From assembly GCF_019469165.1 (NCBI RefSeq), contig NZ_CP048263.1, positions 1,550,001 through 1,614,000 of the forward strand: a DNA stretch of 64,000 nt. Direction: 5' to 3'. Made by a program: the position numbers and the translations under genes. The notes below the pieces were generated by a model that ran no database searches, was not told the DNA's origin, and worked only from the letters and a program-made list of their open reading frames with translations. Shown here piece after piece: positions 27,913-40,491 of this stretch. This DNA is from Gilliamella sp. ESL0443. GTDB taxonomy: Bacteria > Pseudomonadota > Gammaproteobacteria > Enterobacterales > Orbaceae. Position 1 is the stretch's first letter; each line of letters starts with the position of its first letter.

Positions 27913-30030
27913 ATGAATTGCCATCTTAGAACCCGCGATATAGATATTATCTTACGCACCCAACCTTATGCTGAACTCTGCTATTTTGGTAAACGATTAC
28001 AAAACGTAAATCTTGATGATATCGATATGCTTATACCTGCCGTGCCCAATTCACGTATTGATATCGATGTCCCGTTCACCCTTTGTCCTGAGGAAGGAGT
28101 AGGAAACTTTAGCTCGCCAGGACTAGAAGGTCATCGAAATGGTAAAGATTGGTCACCAGTTTTTGTTACCAAAAAAGTAACCAAGAAAAAAAATGATATA
28201 ACTATAATTAGTGAAGATAGTATTGCAAAACTTCGTTTGACTAGTAAGCTGATTTTAGATGAAACCGGTGTATTACAATGTCAAAATAGTCTGACTAATC
28301 TAGGTAAAGAACCATATCAAGTCAACCGTTTATCTGTAACATTACCAATTCCTGAACGTGCACAAGAATTAATGGCATTTAGTGGTCGTTGGATTAAAGA
28401 GTTCTTCCCTCACAGAACAAAAATCGAACATTGTGGATACCTGCAAGAAAACCGCCGTGGTCGAACTTCACACGAATACTTTCCGGGTATGGTAGTTGGT
28501 ACCGATGGATTTAAAGAACAAACTGGTGAAGTTTGGGGTATCCATTTAGGTTGGAGTGGTAATCATCGTATCCAAGTTGCAGTGAAAAGTAATGGTAAGC
28601 GCTTTATCCAAGCCGAAGCACTTTATCTTGCTGGAGAAATATCATTAGCTAAAGGTGAAACATTAAGTACTCCTTGGCTTTATGCAACTTATAGTAATGA
28701 AGGCTTAAATAAGATGAGTCAGCATTTCCATCAATTTTTACGCCAAAATATTATCCATTTCGCAAGCGATAAACCTCGTCCAGTCCATCTTAATACTTGG
28801 GAAGGAATCTTCTTCGATCACAACCCTGATTACATCATGAAAATGGCGACAAAAGCAGCACAACTGGGTGTTGAACGTTTTATCATTGATGATGGTTGGT
28901 TTGGCAAACGTGATGACGATTATCAAGCATTAGGCGATTGGTATTTAGATAAACGCAAATATCCAAAAGGACTTGAACCAGTTATCAAACATGTAAAAAA
29001 ACAAGGAATGGAATTTGGTATCTGGGTTGAGCCAGAAATGATCAGTAAAAACTCTGATCTTTATCGAGCACATCCTGATTGGTTACTTGAATTACCTGGC
29101 TACAATCAACCTGAAGGGCGTCATCAATACTTACTTGATTTACAAAATCCAGCGGTATTTGATTATCTACTCGAAAGATTAAATTGGTTACTCGGTAGTT
29201 ATGATATTGACTATATTAAATGGGATATGAATAGAGAAATTGTTCAGGCAGGCCACGAAGGTCACCCAGCTGTAGTTGGACAAACTAATGCGGTTTATCG
29301 TTTAATGGATATTCTGCAAGAAAAATATCCTAATGTTGAAATTGAATCATGTTCTTCTGGTGGTGGTCGTATAGATTTTGAAGTGTTAAAACGTACTCAA
29401 CGTTTTTGGGCCTCAGATTCGAATGATGCATTAGATAGACAAATCATACAACGAGGTATGAGCTACTTCTTCCCACCTGAGGTAATGGGTGCTCATATCG
29501 GCGGCAAAACTTGTCACACCACCTATCGTGAATTAGATATGAATTTAAGAGGATTAACAGCATTATTTGGACATATGGGTGTTGAACTCGATCCCGTGAA
29601 AGAATCGGCAGAAGAACAAAAAGGTTTTACTCATTATATCCGTTTACATAAACAGCTACGCCCATTATTGCATAGTGGTAATAGTGTTCGTTTAGATGTT
29701 GATGATAGCGCAGCTATGCAAAGCTATGGTGTGGTAAGTCAGGATAAAAAAGAAGCAGCATTTATTATAGCGCAATTGGCATTACCGACTTATGCATTAA
29801 GTGGTAACTTACGCTTAGTTGGATTATTAGCTGATAAGCAATACAAAATCGAAATTCTAGATCTACCTGATCACATTGATCCGCAAGTAAATGGCCACGC
29901 CATGAAATCATTTCCAAAATGGATGACAACAGATACCACACTGTCAGGAGATTGGTTAATGAATATCGGCTTACCATTACCTGTACTCGATCCTGCTACC
30001 GCAATGTTAATAAAAGTTACGGCAAAATAG
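27913..30030 (+). CDS. Alpha-galactosidase, glycoside hydrolase family 36
   Basis: This enzyme removes terminal alpha-galactose from melibiose or raffinose-family sugars. It is a full GH36 protein (705 residues): a beta-sandwich N domain, a TIM barrel from about residue 295 (HLNTWEGIFFD, FIIDDGWFGKRDDD, GIWVEPEMIS) and a C-terminal sandwich. The nucleophile Asp438 is in KWDMNR and the acid/base Asp502 is in RFWASDSND. There is no signal peptide, so substrate must be imported; no permease is encoded nearby. GGAGAG precedes the ATG. An operator upstream suggests control by the LacI-type regulator downstream. agaA, rafA and melA have all been used for such genes, so I give no symbol. Confidence 0.93.
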   Translation: MNCHLRTRDIDIILRTQPYAELCYFGKRLQNVNLDDIDMLIPAVPNSRIDIDVPFTLCPEEGVGNFSSPGLEGHRNGKDWSPVFVTKKVTKKKNDITIISEDSIAKLRLTSKLILDETGVLQCQNSLTNLGKEPYQVNRLSVTLPIPERAQELMAFSGRWIKEFFPHRTKIEHCGYLQENRRGRTSHEYFPGMVVGTDGFKEQTGEVWGIHLGWSGNHRIQVAVKSNGKRFIQAEALYLAGEISLAKGETLSTPWLYATYSNEGLNKMSQHFHQFLRQNIIHFASDKPRPVHLNTWEGIFFDHNPDYIMKMATKAAQLGVERFIIDDGWFGKRDDDYQALGDWYLDKRKYPKGLEPVIKHVKKQGMEFGIWVEPEMISKNSDLYRAHPDWLLELPGYNQPEGRHQYLLDLQNPAVFDYLLERLNWLLGSYDIDYIKWDMNREIVQAGHEGHPAVVGQTNAVYRLMDILQEKYPNVEIESCSSGGGRIDFEVLKRTQRFWASDSNDALDRQIIQRGMSYFFPPEVMGAHIGGKTCHTTYRELDMNLRGLTALFGHMGVELDPVKESAEEQKGFTHYIRLHKQLRPLLHSGNSVRLDVDDSAAMQSYGVVSQDKKEAAFIIAQLALPTYALSGNLRLVGLLADKQYKIEILDLPDHIDPQVNGHAMKSFPKWMTTDTTLSGDWLMNIGLPLPVLDPATAMLIKVTAK

Positions 30031-30059
30031 CACGAACTGGTTAAAATTTAACTAATTTG

Positions 30060-30092
30060 AGGGGAAATTAGTCAATTAATCATTCCCCTTAT
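30060..30092 (+). terminator. Weak hairpin after alpha-galactosidase gene
   Basis: GGGGAA (30061-30066) pairs with TTCCCC (30083-30088) across a loop that is itself partly paired. CTTATTAAT follows. It is a plausible but weak terminator. Confidence 0.45.
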
Positions 30093-30105
30093 TAATAAAT
30101 TACAA

Positions 30106-30119
30106 CTGAAACGATTCAG
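30106..30119 (+). promoter_or_regulatory. GalR/LacI-type operator upstream of the regulator gene
   Basis: CTGAAACGATTCAG is a nearly perfect palindrome with the same AAnCGnTT core as the operators at 27799, 31405 and 31461. It lies 242 bases before the regulator ATG, which may allow autoregulation by looping. The rest of the 330-base region (30031-30360) shows only a short TTCATAA / TTATGAA hairpin at 30238-30256. Confidence 0.6.
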
Positions 30120-30360
30120 GCGTCAATGCTTTGTTGGCAAAGCCAAAATTTTGCTTTATTATCATACATTAAGTCATAAAAGTGAGCAGATATCTGTATC
30201 AGCTATTTAAGATAAGTAAGAACGTATTCTGTAATATTTCATAACTTCATTATGAATCATTTTTGGCTTAGTTATTAACAGCTCTACTTAACTTGATACC
30301 AACACAAAACTAATAATAAACTTTAAAAAAGTTACGGTAATAATTTAAAAGGTTTTTTTT

Positions 30361-31365
30361 ATGGCGACAATAAAAGATGTTGCACATTTAGCTAAAGTTT
30401 CTGTTGCGACAGTCTCGCGAGTGATTAACAACGCCGAAAACGTTAGTGATACCACACGCGAAACCGTAAAAAAAGCCATGGAAAAATTAAGTTATTATCC
30501 TGATGCTAATGCTCGTGCATTATCACAACAAAACTCTAATACTATTGGAATTGTTGTGGCTGACGTATCCGATCCATTTTTTGGTGCTATGGTTAGCACG
30601 GTAGAAAGAGTTGCATCCAAAACAGGACATTTTTTGCTAATTGGTAATGGTTACCATAATGAACAACAAGAATATAATGCAATAACTCACTTAATAGAGC
30701 ATCGCTGCTCATCACTAGTTGTTCATGCAAAAATGTTACCCGATAGCAGATTGATAAAATTAATGGAGCAAGTGCCAGGGATGGTATTAATCAATCGGCT
30801 ATTGAAAGGTTTTGAAAAGCGTTGTATTGCTCTAGATGACCGTTATGGTTCATATCTAGCCGTAAAACATTTAATCCAGCATGGACATACTAAAATTGGA
30901 TATTTATGCTCTAACCATGAAATTTCTGACTCGTCCGATCGGTTACAAGGCTATAAAGATGCATTAATTGAACACAATATTGATGTTAATGAAAACTTTA
31001 TTGCCTTCTCCTCACCTAATGAAGAAGGAGGAGAACAAGCAATGATGTCACTATTGGAACGTAATCGAGAAATTACCGCAATTGCCTGTTATAACGACTC
31101 AATGGCCGCTGGTGCAATGTCAGTGTTATATGATAACGACATAAAAATTCCAGCAGAAATTTCCATTATTGGATTTGATGATTTGCTACTTGCGCGCTAT
31201 TTACATCCAAAATTAACCACCATCCGTTACCCACTTCATACAATGGCTGAACAAGCTGCGGAACTAGCATTATGCTTGGCAAAAGGCGAAGCACCTTCAG
31301 CAAATTTAATTAATATATATACGCCCACCCTCTCTAAACGGTATTCTGTCTATCCAATTGAATAA
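30361..31365 (+). CDS. LacI/GalR-family repressor, GalR-like
   Basis: This regulator probably controls the flanking galactosidases in response to galactose or a galactoside. The N-terminal helix-turn-helix reads MATIKDVAHLAKVSVATVSR with the hinge NARALSQQNSN. The periplasmic-binding-protein-like core runs from IGIVVADVSDPFFGAMV to GFDDLLLARYLHPKLTT. Its 334 residues and the whole sequence resemble GalR/GalS of E. coli. It lies between the alpha-galactosidase gene and lacZ on the same strand. AAAGG lies about 9 bases before the ATG. GalR or GalS orthology was not proven. Confidence 0.88.
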   Translation: MATIKDVAHLAKVSVATVSRVINNAENVSDTTRETVKKAMEKLSYYPDANARALSQQNSNTIGIVVADVSDPFFGAMVSTVERVASKTGHFLLIGNGYHNEQQEYNAITHLIEHRCSSLVVHAKMLPDSRLIKLMEQVPGMVLINRLLKGFEKRCIALDDRYGSYLAVKHLIQHGHTKIGYLCSNHEISDSSDRLQGYKDALIEHNIDVNENFIAFSSPNEEGGEQAMMSLLERNREITAIACYNDSMAAGAMSVLYDNDIKIPAEISIIGFDDLLLARYLHPKLTTIRYPLHTMAEQAAELALCLAKGEAPSANLINIYTPTLSKRYSVYPIE

Positions 31366-31404
31366 TTGATACAAAATATAAATTAATCAAAGTATACCTA
31401 CCAA

Positions 31405-31418
31405 TGTAATCGCATACA
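31405..31418 (+). promoter_or_regulatory. GalR/LacI-type operator 1 of lacZ
   Basis: TGTAATCGCATACA is palindromic about a central CG and fits the shared operator pattern with one mismatch. Its centre is 56 bases upstream of operator 2. Confidence 0.65.
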
Positions 31419-31460
31419 TAAAAAATTAAAATTATAAAAATAAAGTCAATTAAATAAAAA

Positions 31461-31474
31461 TGTATTCGATTACA
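31461..31474 (+). promoter_or_regulatory. GalR/LacI-type operator 2 of lacZ
   Basis: TGTATTCGATTACA is an almost perfect palindrome about CG. It lies 40 bases upstream of a consensus -10 (TATAAT, 31515-31520), where a repressor would block polymerase. Confidence 0.68.
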
Positions 31475-31514
31475 CAAATGTTAACTTGATCACTGTTTTC
31501 AATAATTGAATCAT

Positions 31515-31520
31515 TATAAT
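31515..31520 (+). promoter_or_regulatory. Likely -10 element of lacZ promoter
   Basis: A perfect TATAAT sits 60 bases before the lacZ start. The -35 position (CTGTTT or ACTGTT) is poor, which suits an activator-dependent promoter. Confidence 0.5.
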
Positions 31521-31543
31521 TAAAAAGTCAAAAAAGATTTTAG

Positions 31544-34666
<3,123 letters not shown>

Positions 34667-34690
34667 TTTACATAATTTCTTCAAAAAATT

Positions 34691-34716
34691 AAAGGCACAA
34701 CTATTTGTGCCTTTTT
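34691..34716. terminator. Terminator between lacZ and recB
   Basis: AAAGGCACAA (34691-34700) pairs with TTGTGCCTTT (34706-34715), then TTATTT. It ends lacZ and, with the A-run on the left, probably also recB on the minus strand. Confidence 0.85.
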
Positions 34717-34718
34717 AT

Positions 34719-37700
34719 TTAAGCTAAATTCTCACCATCAAACAATTTATCAAGTTTCTCAATAAACTCTTGTTTTGGTAGATGGTAAAAAACGCCTTTA
34801 TCCGGAAGCCCACGTAAGAATAGATAGTAAACTCCGCCAAAATAAGTTTCATATCGATAGTCGGGTAAACGACTTCGCAAAAATCGATGCAACGCCAAAC
34901 AATAAAGTTGATATTGCAATTCATAACGATGCTCACACATTACTTGATTTAATGCTTGCTCAGTATAGGCCTCCATACCATCACCTAACCAATTTGATTT
35001 ATAGTCAACAATATAATATTTACCTTGATACTCAAACACTAAATCGATAAATCCCTTTAACATGCCTTGTACCGTTTCAAAATCTAAAGGTGGACACTGT
35101 TTAGATAAATCATCGTATTGTTTGCATAAACTATCTAGTTGCGAGCTAGTCAGGGCATGGCGAATAGGAAAATAAAATTGTAGTTCATTAATGCATTTGC
35201 TATTTAAAATACTGGCTAATGTCGAACAATCTTGATGTAGCTTAGTTGTTAATACTTGTTGAAGCCAATCATTTAGTACCCTTAACCAAGGTTCATCCAA
35301 ACCCAATTTTTTAATCGTAGTTGTACATAATTCATCGGCATTACTTGGCGTTAAATTTTCCATAATGAAATGTAACAATGTACCAACATAAGCACCTTTT
35401 GGAAAATGATGAATATCATATTGCACCTCAGATAATAAAGAAGCATTTGGCTGTACACGACTCTCACTCCAATCACTAGCTAAATTAAAACCATTGTTAT
35501 GTTTTTGTAACTCGGTATAGCTTGTCACTCGCCAACTATTAGATAATTTACGTTTAAATTCATTAGCAGCCAGTAACATATTAGGAGCTTCTGTGGCAGT
35601 ATACTGCTCCCCCAATATAGGTAATTGTAGTTCAACCAAATCAGCAAATTTACCAATCGAGCGTAATTGGCCTTTTAATAAATAATCAATTGCTGATTGA
35701 CTCTTTTTCAATGATGCTAAGCCAACACTACAATGATAGATTGAGCGCGTCATCGCCACATAAAGTAATCGTAGATCTTCAGCTAAACGTTCATCTTCAA
35801 TTTGTTGTTTGACATCATCGGTTAATAACCAAGCATAAGTGGGTTGATAATCATTATTTTTATCATGATAAAACTGACTATCTGAATTACGAAATTGGGC
35901 AGCAAATGGTATCCATACGATAGGAAACTCTAAACCTTTTGATTTATGGATCGTAATAATTTTTACTAAATTTTCATCGCTTTCTAAGCGTTGTTCATGA
36001 TTTTCTATATTAGAGTCAGGGCTGACAATTTGCCTAGATAACCAACGAACCAAAGCATGTGGGCTATCTAGTTCATCAGCGGCTTCTTGCAGCAATTCGC
36101 CTAAATGCATGAAGTTAGTTAATGTACGTTCACCATTTGGGCTAGCTAGGATATTTTCAGCTAACTTACGCTTTTTCATCATCCGCCGCAACATTACTAA
36201 TACACCGTAATATTGCCAAATAATCTGGTACTGTTTGAACTCCTCTATCAACCCTTCCCATTTATCTTGATCATCGATAATTTGCTCTAGCTCGGCCATT
36301 GTTTGCCCTAATAGTGTCGTCATTAAAGCTAAACGCAAAGCCGCTTCATTTTCCGGCATTAAAACAGCTTGTAATAGATATAGAATCTCTTGTGCTTCTT
36401 TAGATAGGAATACGCTATTGCGATTGGATAAATAAACGCTTTTAACCCCAAAAGCAGCCAATTTTTGTTGGATGATTTCGGCTTCGCGCCCAGTTCGGAC
36501 TAAAATCGCAATATCAGCAGTGGTGATTGAACGATGCTCATCTTTATCCTTTATCAAAATTGTTGGATCTGTCAACCAAGTCACAATTTGCTTAGCGCAA
36601 CAGCTAGCAATATGTTCTTGATAATCTGTTTTTGTGGTAACTTCATCAGGTAATAAATAGGCTGTTAACGCATTAACTTCACGTTGATTGATGATCAATC
36701 CTTTATGCTGATTTCTTTCAGCACTTTCCATTGGAAAAAAAGAAATATTTTCAAAAATAAAAGGATTATGATGATTGCTAAATAGTGCATTGACTGCATC
36801 AACCATAGACGATGAGGAGCGATGATTAACCTGCATAGTAAAATTATTTTCACCGGTTGATAATTTCGCTTTTAAATAAGTAAAAATATCCGCACCACGA
36901 AAACTATAAATAGCTTGCTTCGGATCACCAATAAACAGTAAACCGGTTGATTCAGGATAACAACCATAGATACGATCAAAGATTTTATATTGCACAGGAT
37001 CAGTATCTTGAAATTCATCAATCAAGGCCACGCAATATTTTTGCGCAATACTTTGTGCTAATCGCTTTCCATTTCTAGCTCGTAAGGCGCGATTTAGCTG
37101 GCTTAATAAATCGTCAAAACTCATCTTACCAAGTTTAACTTTTTGCGCATAAATACCTTTTTGAATGACGCTAACGATATCCATTAAAATTTCGCTACGT
37201 AAATCAATAGCACTATTGCATAACCGATCGATCTTTTCAAAAACAACATGAACAGGAGGATCTTTATCTTGCTTAGTTTTTTCAATTAAAATCGATTGGC
37301 TAAATTTAGTTAATTCACTAGGTATTATGAATGATTGGGTGGGTAATTGAGCCCAAGCAGTCACTTTAGCAAACCAATTCGGTAAAAAGCGGTTATTATA
37401 AGATTGTTTATTAACTCCTGATCGAGCAATGATTTCAGGAAGATCTGCAACAGAATCTAACCACAGTTTTTTAACTAATTCGATCTGCTCAAGATGTTTT
37501 CGATAAAACTGCTCGATCTTTTTAGTAATGTCAAAATTCTCTTCTTGCGATTGATCAAATTCAAAATTTAAATAAGGATTAATATCTGTTAATAATGATT
37601 TTGGATCTTGCCAATAATCAAGAATTAAATAAACTAATGCTCTATCAAGCGGAACAAAATAGTGACGCCAAAAATCTTGGACAACTTGTAACTTTAGGTC

Positions 37701-38174
37701 TTGCTCATCAGTAATTAGCGTCTGCTCAAACAGTACCCCAGATTCAAAAGCATGGCTAGTTAAAATGCGTTGACAAAAACCATGGATAGTATAAATCGCT
37801 GCATCATCCATTGATTGTTGAGCTTGAGTTAGTCTTTGGATAGCATCATCTGTATCTTCAACTAAATCAATTAGCTGTTGATAGATAGGATCTTCATGAC
37901 GACCTTGTAAAAGTCCTAAACGCAGTTCTTGGATATTTTGTCTTATTCGCGATCTAAGTTCTTGAGTTGCAGCTTTTGTAAAAGTCACAACTAAAATTTG
38001 ATTAACCTCGAGCGGTGTAGGATAGTTATTTTTACCAATCCCAAGTAATAACCGGAGATAAATGAATGCGAGCGAATAGGTTTTACCAGTCCCAGCCGAC
38101 GCTTCTATCAGCGTTCGACCTGTTAACGGTAAATCAAAAAGATTAAGTTTTTTTATTCCACTGCATGAAACCAT
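34719..38174 (-). CDS. recB: RecBCD enzyme subunit RecB (helicase-nuclease)
   Basis: RecB is the 3'-5' helicase and sole nuclease of RecBCD, which repairs double-strand breaks and degrades foreign linear DNA. Walker A is ASAGTGKT (25-32), followed by VVTFTKAATQELRSRI, the DEFQDTD motif II, IGDPKQAIYSFRGAD, TIHKSKGLEFPIVW and LRLLYVAMTRS. The C-terminal nuclease carries GMLKGFIDLVF and IVDYKSNWLG. Its 1151 residues are near E. coli's 1180. The start overlaps sixA by 22 bases but has AGGA 8 bases before the ATG. recC and recD are not adjacent, unlike E. coli. Confidence 0.96.
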   Translation of the reverse strand: MVSCSGIKKLNLFDLPLTGRTLIEASAGTGKTYSLAFIYLRLLLGIGKNNYPTPLEVNQILVVTFTKAATQELRSRIRQNIQELRLGLLQGRHEDPIYQQLIDLVEDTDDAIQRLTQAQQSMDDAAIYTIHGFCQRILTSHAFESGVLFEQTLITDEQDLKLQVVQDFWRHYFVPLDRALVYLILDYWQDPKSLLTDINPYLNFEFDQSQEENFDITKKIEQFYRKHLEQIELVKKLWLDSVADLPEIIARSGVNKQSYNNRFLPNWFAKVTAWAQLPTQSFIIPSELTKFSQSILIEKTKQDKDPPVHVVFEKIDRLCNSAIDLRSEILMDIVSVIQKGIYAQKVKLGKMSFDDLLSQLNRALRARNGKRLAQSIAQKYCVALIDEFQDTDPVQYKIFDRIYGCYPESTGLLFIGDPKQAIYSFRGADIFTYLKAKLSTGENNFTMQVNHRSSSSMVDAVNALFSNHHNPFIFENISFFPMESAERNQHKGLIINQREVNALTAYLLPDEVTTKTDYQEHIASCCAKQIVTWLTDPTILIKDKDEHRSITTADIAILVRTGREAEIIQQKLAAFGVKSVYLSNRNSVFLSKEAQEILYLLQAVLMPENEAALRLALMTTLLGQTMAELEQIIDDQDKWEGLIEEFKQYQIIWQYYGVLVMLRRMMKKRKLAENILASPNGERTLTNFMHLGELLQEAADELDSPHALVRWLSRQIVSPDSNIENHEQRLESDENLVKIITIHKSKGLEFPIVWIPFAAQFRNSDSQFYHDKNNDYQPTYAWLLTDDVKQQIEDERLAEDLRLLYVAMTRSIYHCSVGLASLKKSQSAIDYLLKGQLRSIGKFADLVELQLPILGEQYTATEAPNMLLAANEFKRKLSNSWRVTSYTELQKHNNGFNLASDWSESRVQPNASLLSEVQYDIHHFPKGAYVGTLLHFIMENLTPSNADELCTTTIKKLGLDEPWLRVLNDWLQQVLTTKLHQDCSTLASILNSKCINELQFYFPIRHALTSSQLDSLCKQYDDLSKQCPPLDFETVQGMLKGFIDLVFEYQGKYYIVDYKSNWLGDGMEAYTEQALNQVMCEHRYELQYQLYCLALHRFLRSRLPDYRYETYFGGVYYLFLRGLPDKGVFYHLPKQEFIEKLDKLFDGENLA

Positions 38175-38611
38175 TCTAACTTTCCTGCCGCATTGGATGA
38201 TAGTTCAACACAAGCAATAGCAGCTGTAGGAAACATTGGTGGTGAAACATCTGGACATAATTCATTAACCAAATAACCAACTAAAGGAAGATGGGAAACA
38301 ATAATTACATTCTCGATCCCACGAGCGGGAAGTGTCATTAATAAATCGACAATATGGGAAGGACTTCCACCTGGCACCAAAAAATTATCACTTTCAACTT
38401 TAGGTATGTGGCAGTATGAAGACAATTCAGAGAAAGTTTGTTGTGCTCTTAGATAAGGACTAACTAACCCTAAATCAAATTTGAAATCTTGCTGATTAAG
38501 CCATATACCAGCCAAACTGGCTTGTTTTCTACCAAAATCAGTCAATGATCGACTTGCATCAGATGAAGCAGAAAAAACTGCTTCACCATGCCTCATAATA
38601 CAAATCTTCAT
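38153..38611 (-). CDS. sixA: Phosphohistidine phosphatase SixA
   Basis: SixA dephosphorylates a histidine on phosphotransfer proteins (ArcB or the nitrogen PTS protein Npr in E. coli). It is a small histidine-phosphatase (RHG) protein: MKICIMRHGEA holds the catalytic His, GLVSPYLRAQQTF is the second phosphate loop, and VSHLPLVGYLV holds the second His. Its 152 residues compare with 161. It follows yfcZ by 10 bases and overlaps recB. Confidence 0.93.
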   Translation of the reverse strand: MKICIMRHGEAVFSASSDASRSLTDFGRKQASLAGIWLNQQDFKFDLGLVSPYLRAQQTFSELSSYCHIPKVESDNFLVPGGSPSHIVDLLMTLPARGIENVIIVSHLPLVGYLVNELCPDVSPPMFPTAAIACVELSSNAAGKLEWFHAVE

Positions 38612-38621
38612 AAAACAGGAA

Positions 38622-38918
38622 TTAACGTAATTTTAATTGGAAGATCATACATTCTGCACCACAACAGAAAGTAAATTTAGCTGTCAATTTATAGCCATTT
38701 TCTACTTTATCGATGCTGCTATTGATTTCGCAAGGTTCTGTTTCAACATCTTTAGCTGCTTGTGTCAAAGAGGCTAATTTTGCTTTTGCTTCTGATTCAG
38801 TTGTGAAAATATTTTCATATTCTGCACTACAATCTTCATTATCAATAATTGTGCCGACATCAACACAACAACAAGCTGGTGTTTCATTAGCTTTACATTT
38901 ATTTAGAGAATCTGTCAT
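38622..38918 (-). CDS. yfcZ: YfcZ/YiiS family protein (DUF406)
   Basis: The function is unknown. The 98-residue protein closely matches the enteric YfcZ pattern: a Cys-rich N terminus (ANETPACCCVDVGTIIDNEDC), the middle LASLTQAAKDVETEPCEI and the ending FTFCCGAECMIFQLKLR. Conserved cysteine clusters suggest redox or metal sensitivity, which is not shown. It is in a short operon with sixA and divergent from the MFS pump. Confidence 0.9.
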   Translation of the reverse strand: MTDSLNKCKANETPACCCVDVGTIIDNEDCSAEYENIFTTESEAKAKLASLTQAAKDVETEPCEINSSIDKVENGYKLTAKFTFCCGAECMIFQLKLR

Positions 38919-39064
38919 CCTATACCTCTGTTCACCGATTGAATTGGTATTAGTATACTCTGAATAAACACCAAGGGCAAAATGTAAAAAAGCTTTACCA
39001 CGGCAAAAATTTTTAGCGTATATTAGTTCCTAATTTTTATATTTTTGAATTAATTTGTAATATT

Positions 39065-40462
39065 ATGGAACACTATAATCACATTCGTAAAATGGCTATT
39101 TTAGTAGCGGCAACCTTCTTCATGGAAAATCTAGACGCTACGGTGATAACCACAGCAATTCCCGCAATGGCGAAATCATTTTTAACTAATCCACAAGATT
39201 TATCTATCGGTATTAGCGCCTATATGTTAGCACTTACAATTGGCCTTCCCGCGAGTGGCTGGATCGCAAATCGATTTACAGCTTATCGTGTCTTCTCGAT
39301 TTCAATTATATTATTTATGTTGGCATCAATATTGTGTGCTTTATCAACTAACCTAACCATGTTTACTATCGCAAGATTGATTCAAGGTTTAGGGGGATCA
39401 TTAATGGTGCCAGTAGGTAGAACAGTAGTACTAAGTCGAACTGAAAAACAGCATCTTGTTAGCACAATATCAATTCTCGTTTGGCCAGGTTTAATTGCAC
39501 CATTGATGGGACCCATTATTGGTGGATTTTTTGCCCAATATCTCACTTGGCATTGGATATTTATCCTCAATATTCCATTAGGCTTTATTGCATTATTTTT
39601 CGCTCATCACCTATTACCTAAAGAACTACCTGAAAAACGCTCATTTGATATTGTTGGATTTATCGCTTGTGGCTTAGGCTTATTATTGTTTGTGTATGGA
39701 CTTGAAATGGTTTCCCACTCAAATAGTCGTTTATGGCTAGCTCTCGGCACTTCCTTTGCAGGTTGCCTAATATTAATCTTCGCCTATTATCATCTCACGC
39801 ACACACAATACCCATTAATTAGCTTATACGCATTTTCAAAACGCACATTTAGAATGACCTTCTTTGGAGGCTCACTAATACGGATGGGCTTGAACAGCGC
39901 TCCATTTATTTTACCACTAATGTTTCAAGTCGGTTTTGGATGGTCACCATTAACAGCTGGTTCCTTATTACTTTCACTATTCGCAGGAAATATCATTTTC
40001 AAAACCATTAATACACCTTTAATTCACAAGTTTGGGTTTCGTAAAATTCTAATCGTTAATGGTCTATTATTGTCATTTAGTTTTGTATTGTGTGCGCTCT
40101 TCACACCAAAAACACCAATCATTTGGATTATATTGGTTCTATTCTTTTCTGGTGGTACACGTTCGATCCAATTTACTACAATAACAACCTTAAGTTTTTC
40201 AGAAATTGAAAAAAACGAAATGCAAAGCGCTAATATTTTATCAACCCTTTTTCAACAACTAAACAACGTGCTAGGCATTGTTTTAAGTGCCTTATTTCTA
40301 TTTATTGCGTCAAGCTATAATAAACATAATCAGATAATGATTGAAGATTTTCGGTTAGCATTATTTATGGTGGCAGGAATGACTTTATTGGCGATGATTG
40401 ATTTTATCATGTTACCCAAAAATGCTGGCAACAATTTAAATGAAAAAAAACCTCTGCCATAA
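39065..40462 (+). CDS. MFS multidrug efflux transporter, DHA2 family (MdtD-like)
   Basis: A 14-helix-type drug:proton antiporter of the inner membrane. Motif A-like GWIANRFTAYRVF lies between helices 2 and 3, the family motif near the start is NLDATVITTAIPAMA, and motif C-like WPGLIAPLMGPIIGGFFA lies in helix 5. Its 465 residues resemble E. coli MdtD (471). The substrate cannot be told from sequence. Its last codons form one arm of the deaD terminator on the other strand. Confidence 0.82.
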   Translation: MEHYNHIRKMAILVAATFFMENLDATVITTAIPAMAKSFLTNPQDLSIGISAYMLALTIGLPASGWIANRFTAYRVFSISIILFMLASILCALSTNLTMFTIARLIQGLGGSLMVPVGRTVVLSRTEKQHLVSTISILVWPGLIAPLMGPIIGGFFAQYLTWHWIFILNIPLGFIALFFAHHLLPKELPEKRSFDIVGFIACGLGLLLFVYGLEMVSHSNSRLWLALGTSFAGCLILIFAYYHLTHTQYPLISLYAFSKRTFRMTFFGGSLIRMGLNSAPFILPLMFQVGFGWSPLTAGSLLLSLFAGNIIFKTINTPLIHKFGFRKILIVNGLLLSFSFVLCALFTPKTPIIWIILVLFFSGGTRSIQFTTITTLSFSEIEKNEMQSANILSTLFQQLNNVLGIVLSALFLFIASSYNKHNQIMIEDFRLALFMVAGMTLLAMIDFIMLPKNAGNNLNEKKPLP

Positions 40463-40475
40463 GATGCAGAGGTTT
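40440..40475 (-). terminator. deaD terminator overlapping the 3' end of the MFS gene
   Basis: AAACCTCTGC (40448-40457) pairs with GCAGAGGTTT (40466-40475). On the minus strand it is followed by a T-run, giving a canonical terminator for deaD. Half of the stem and all of the T-run lie inside the MFS coding sequence. Confidence 0.85.
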
Positions 40476-40491
40476 AAGATGAATTAAAGTT

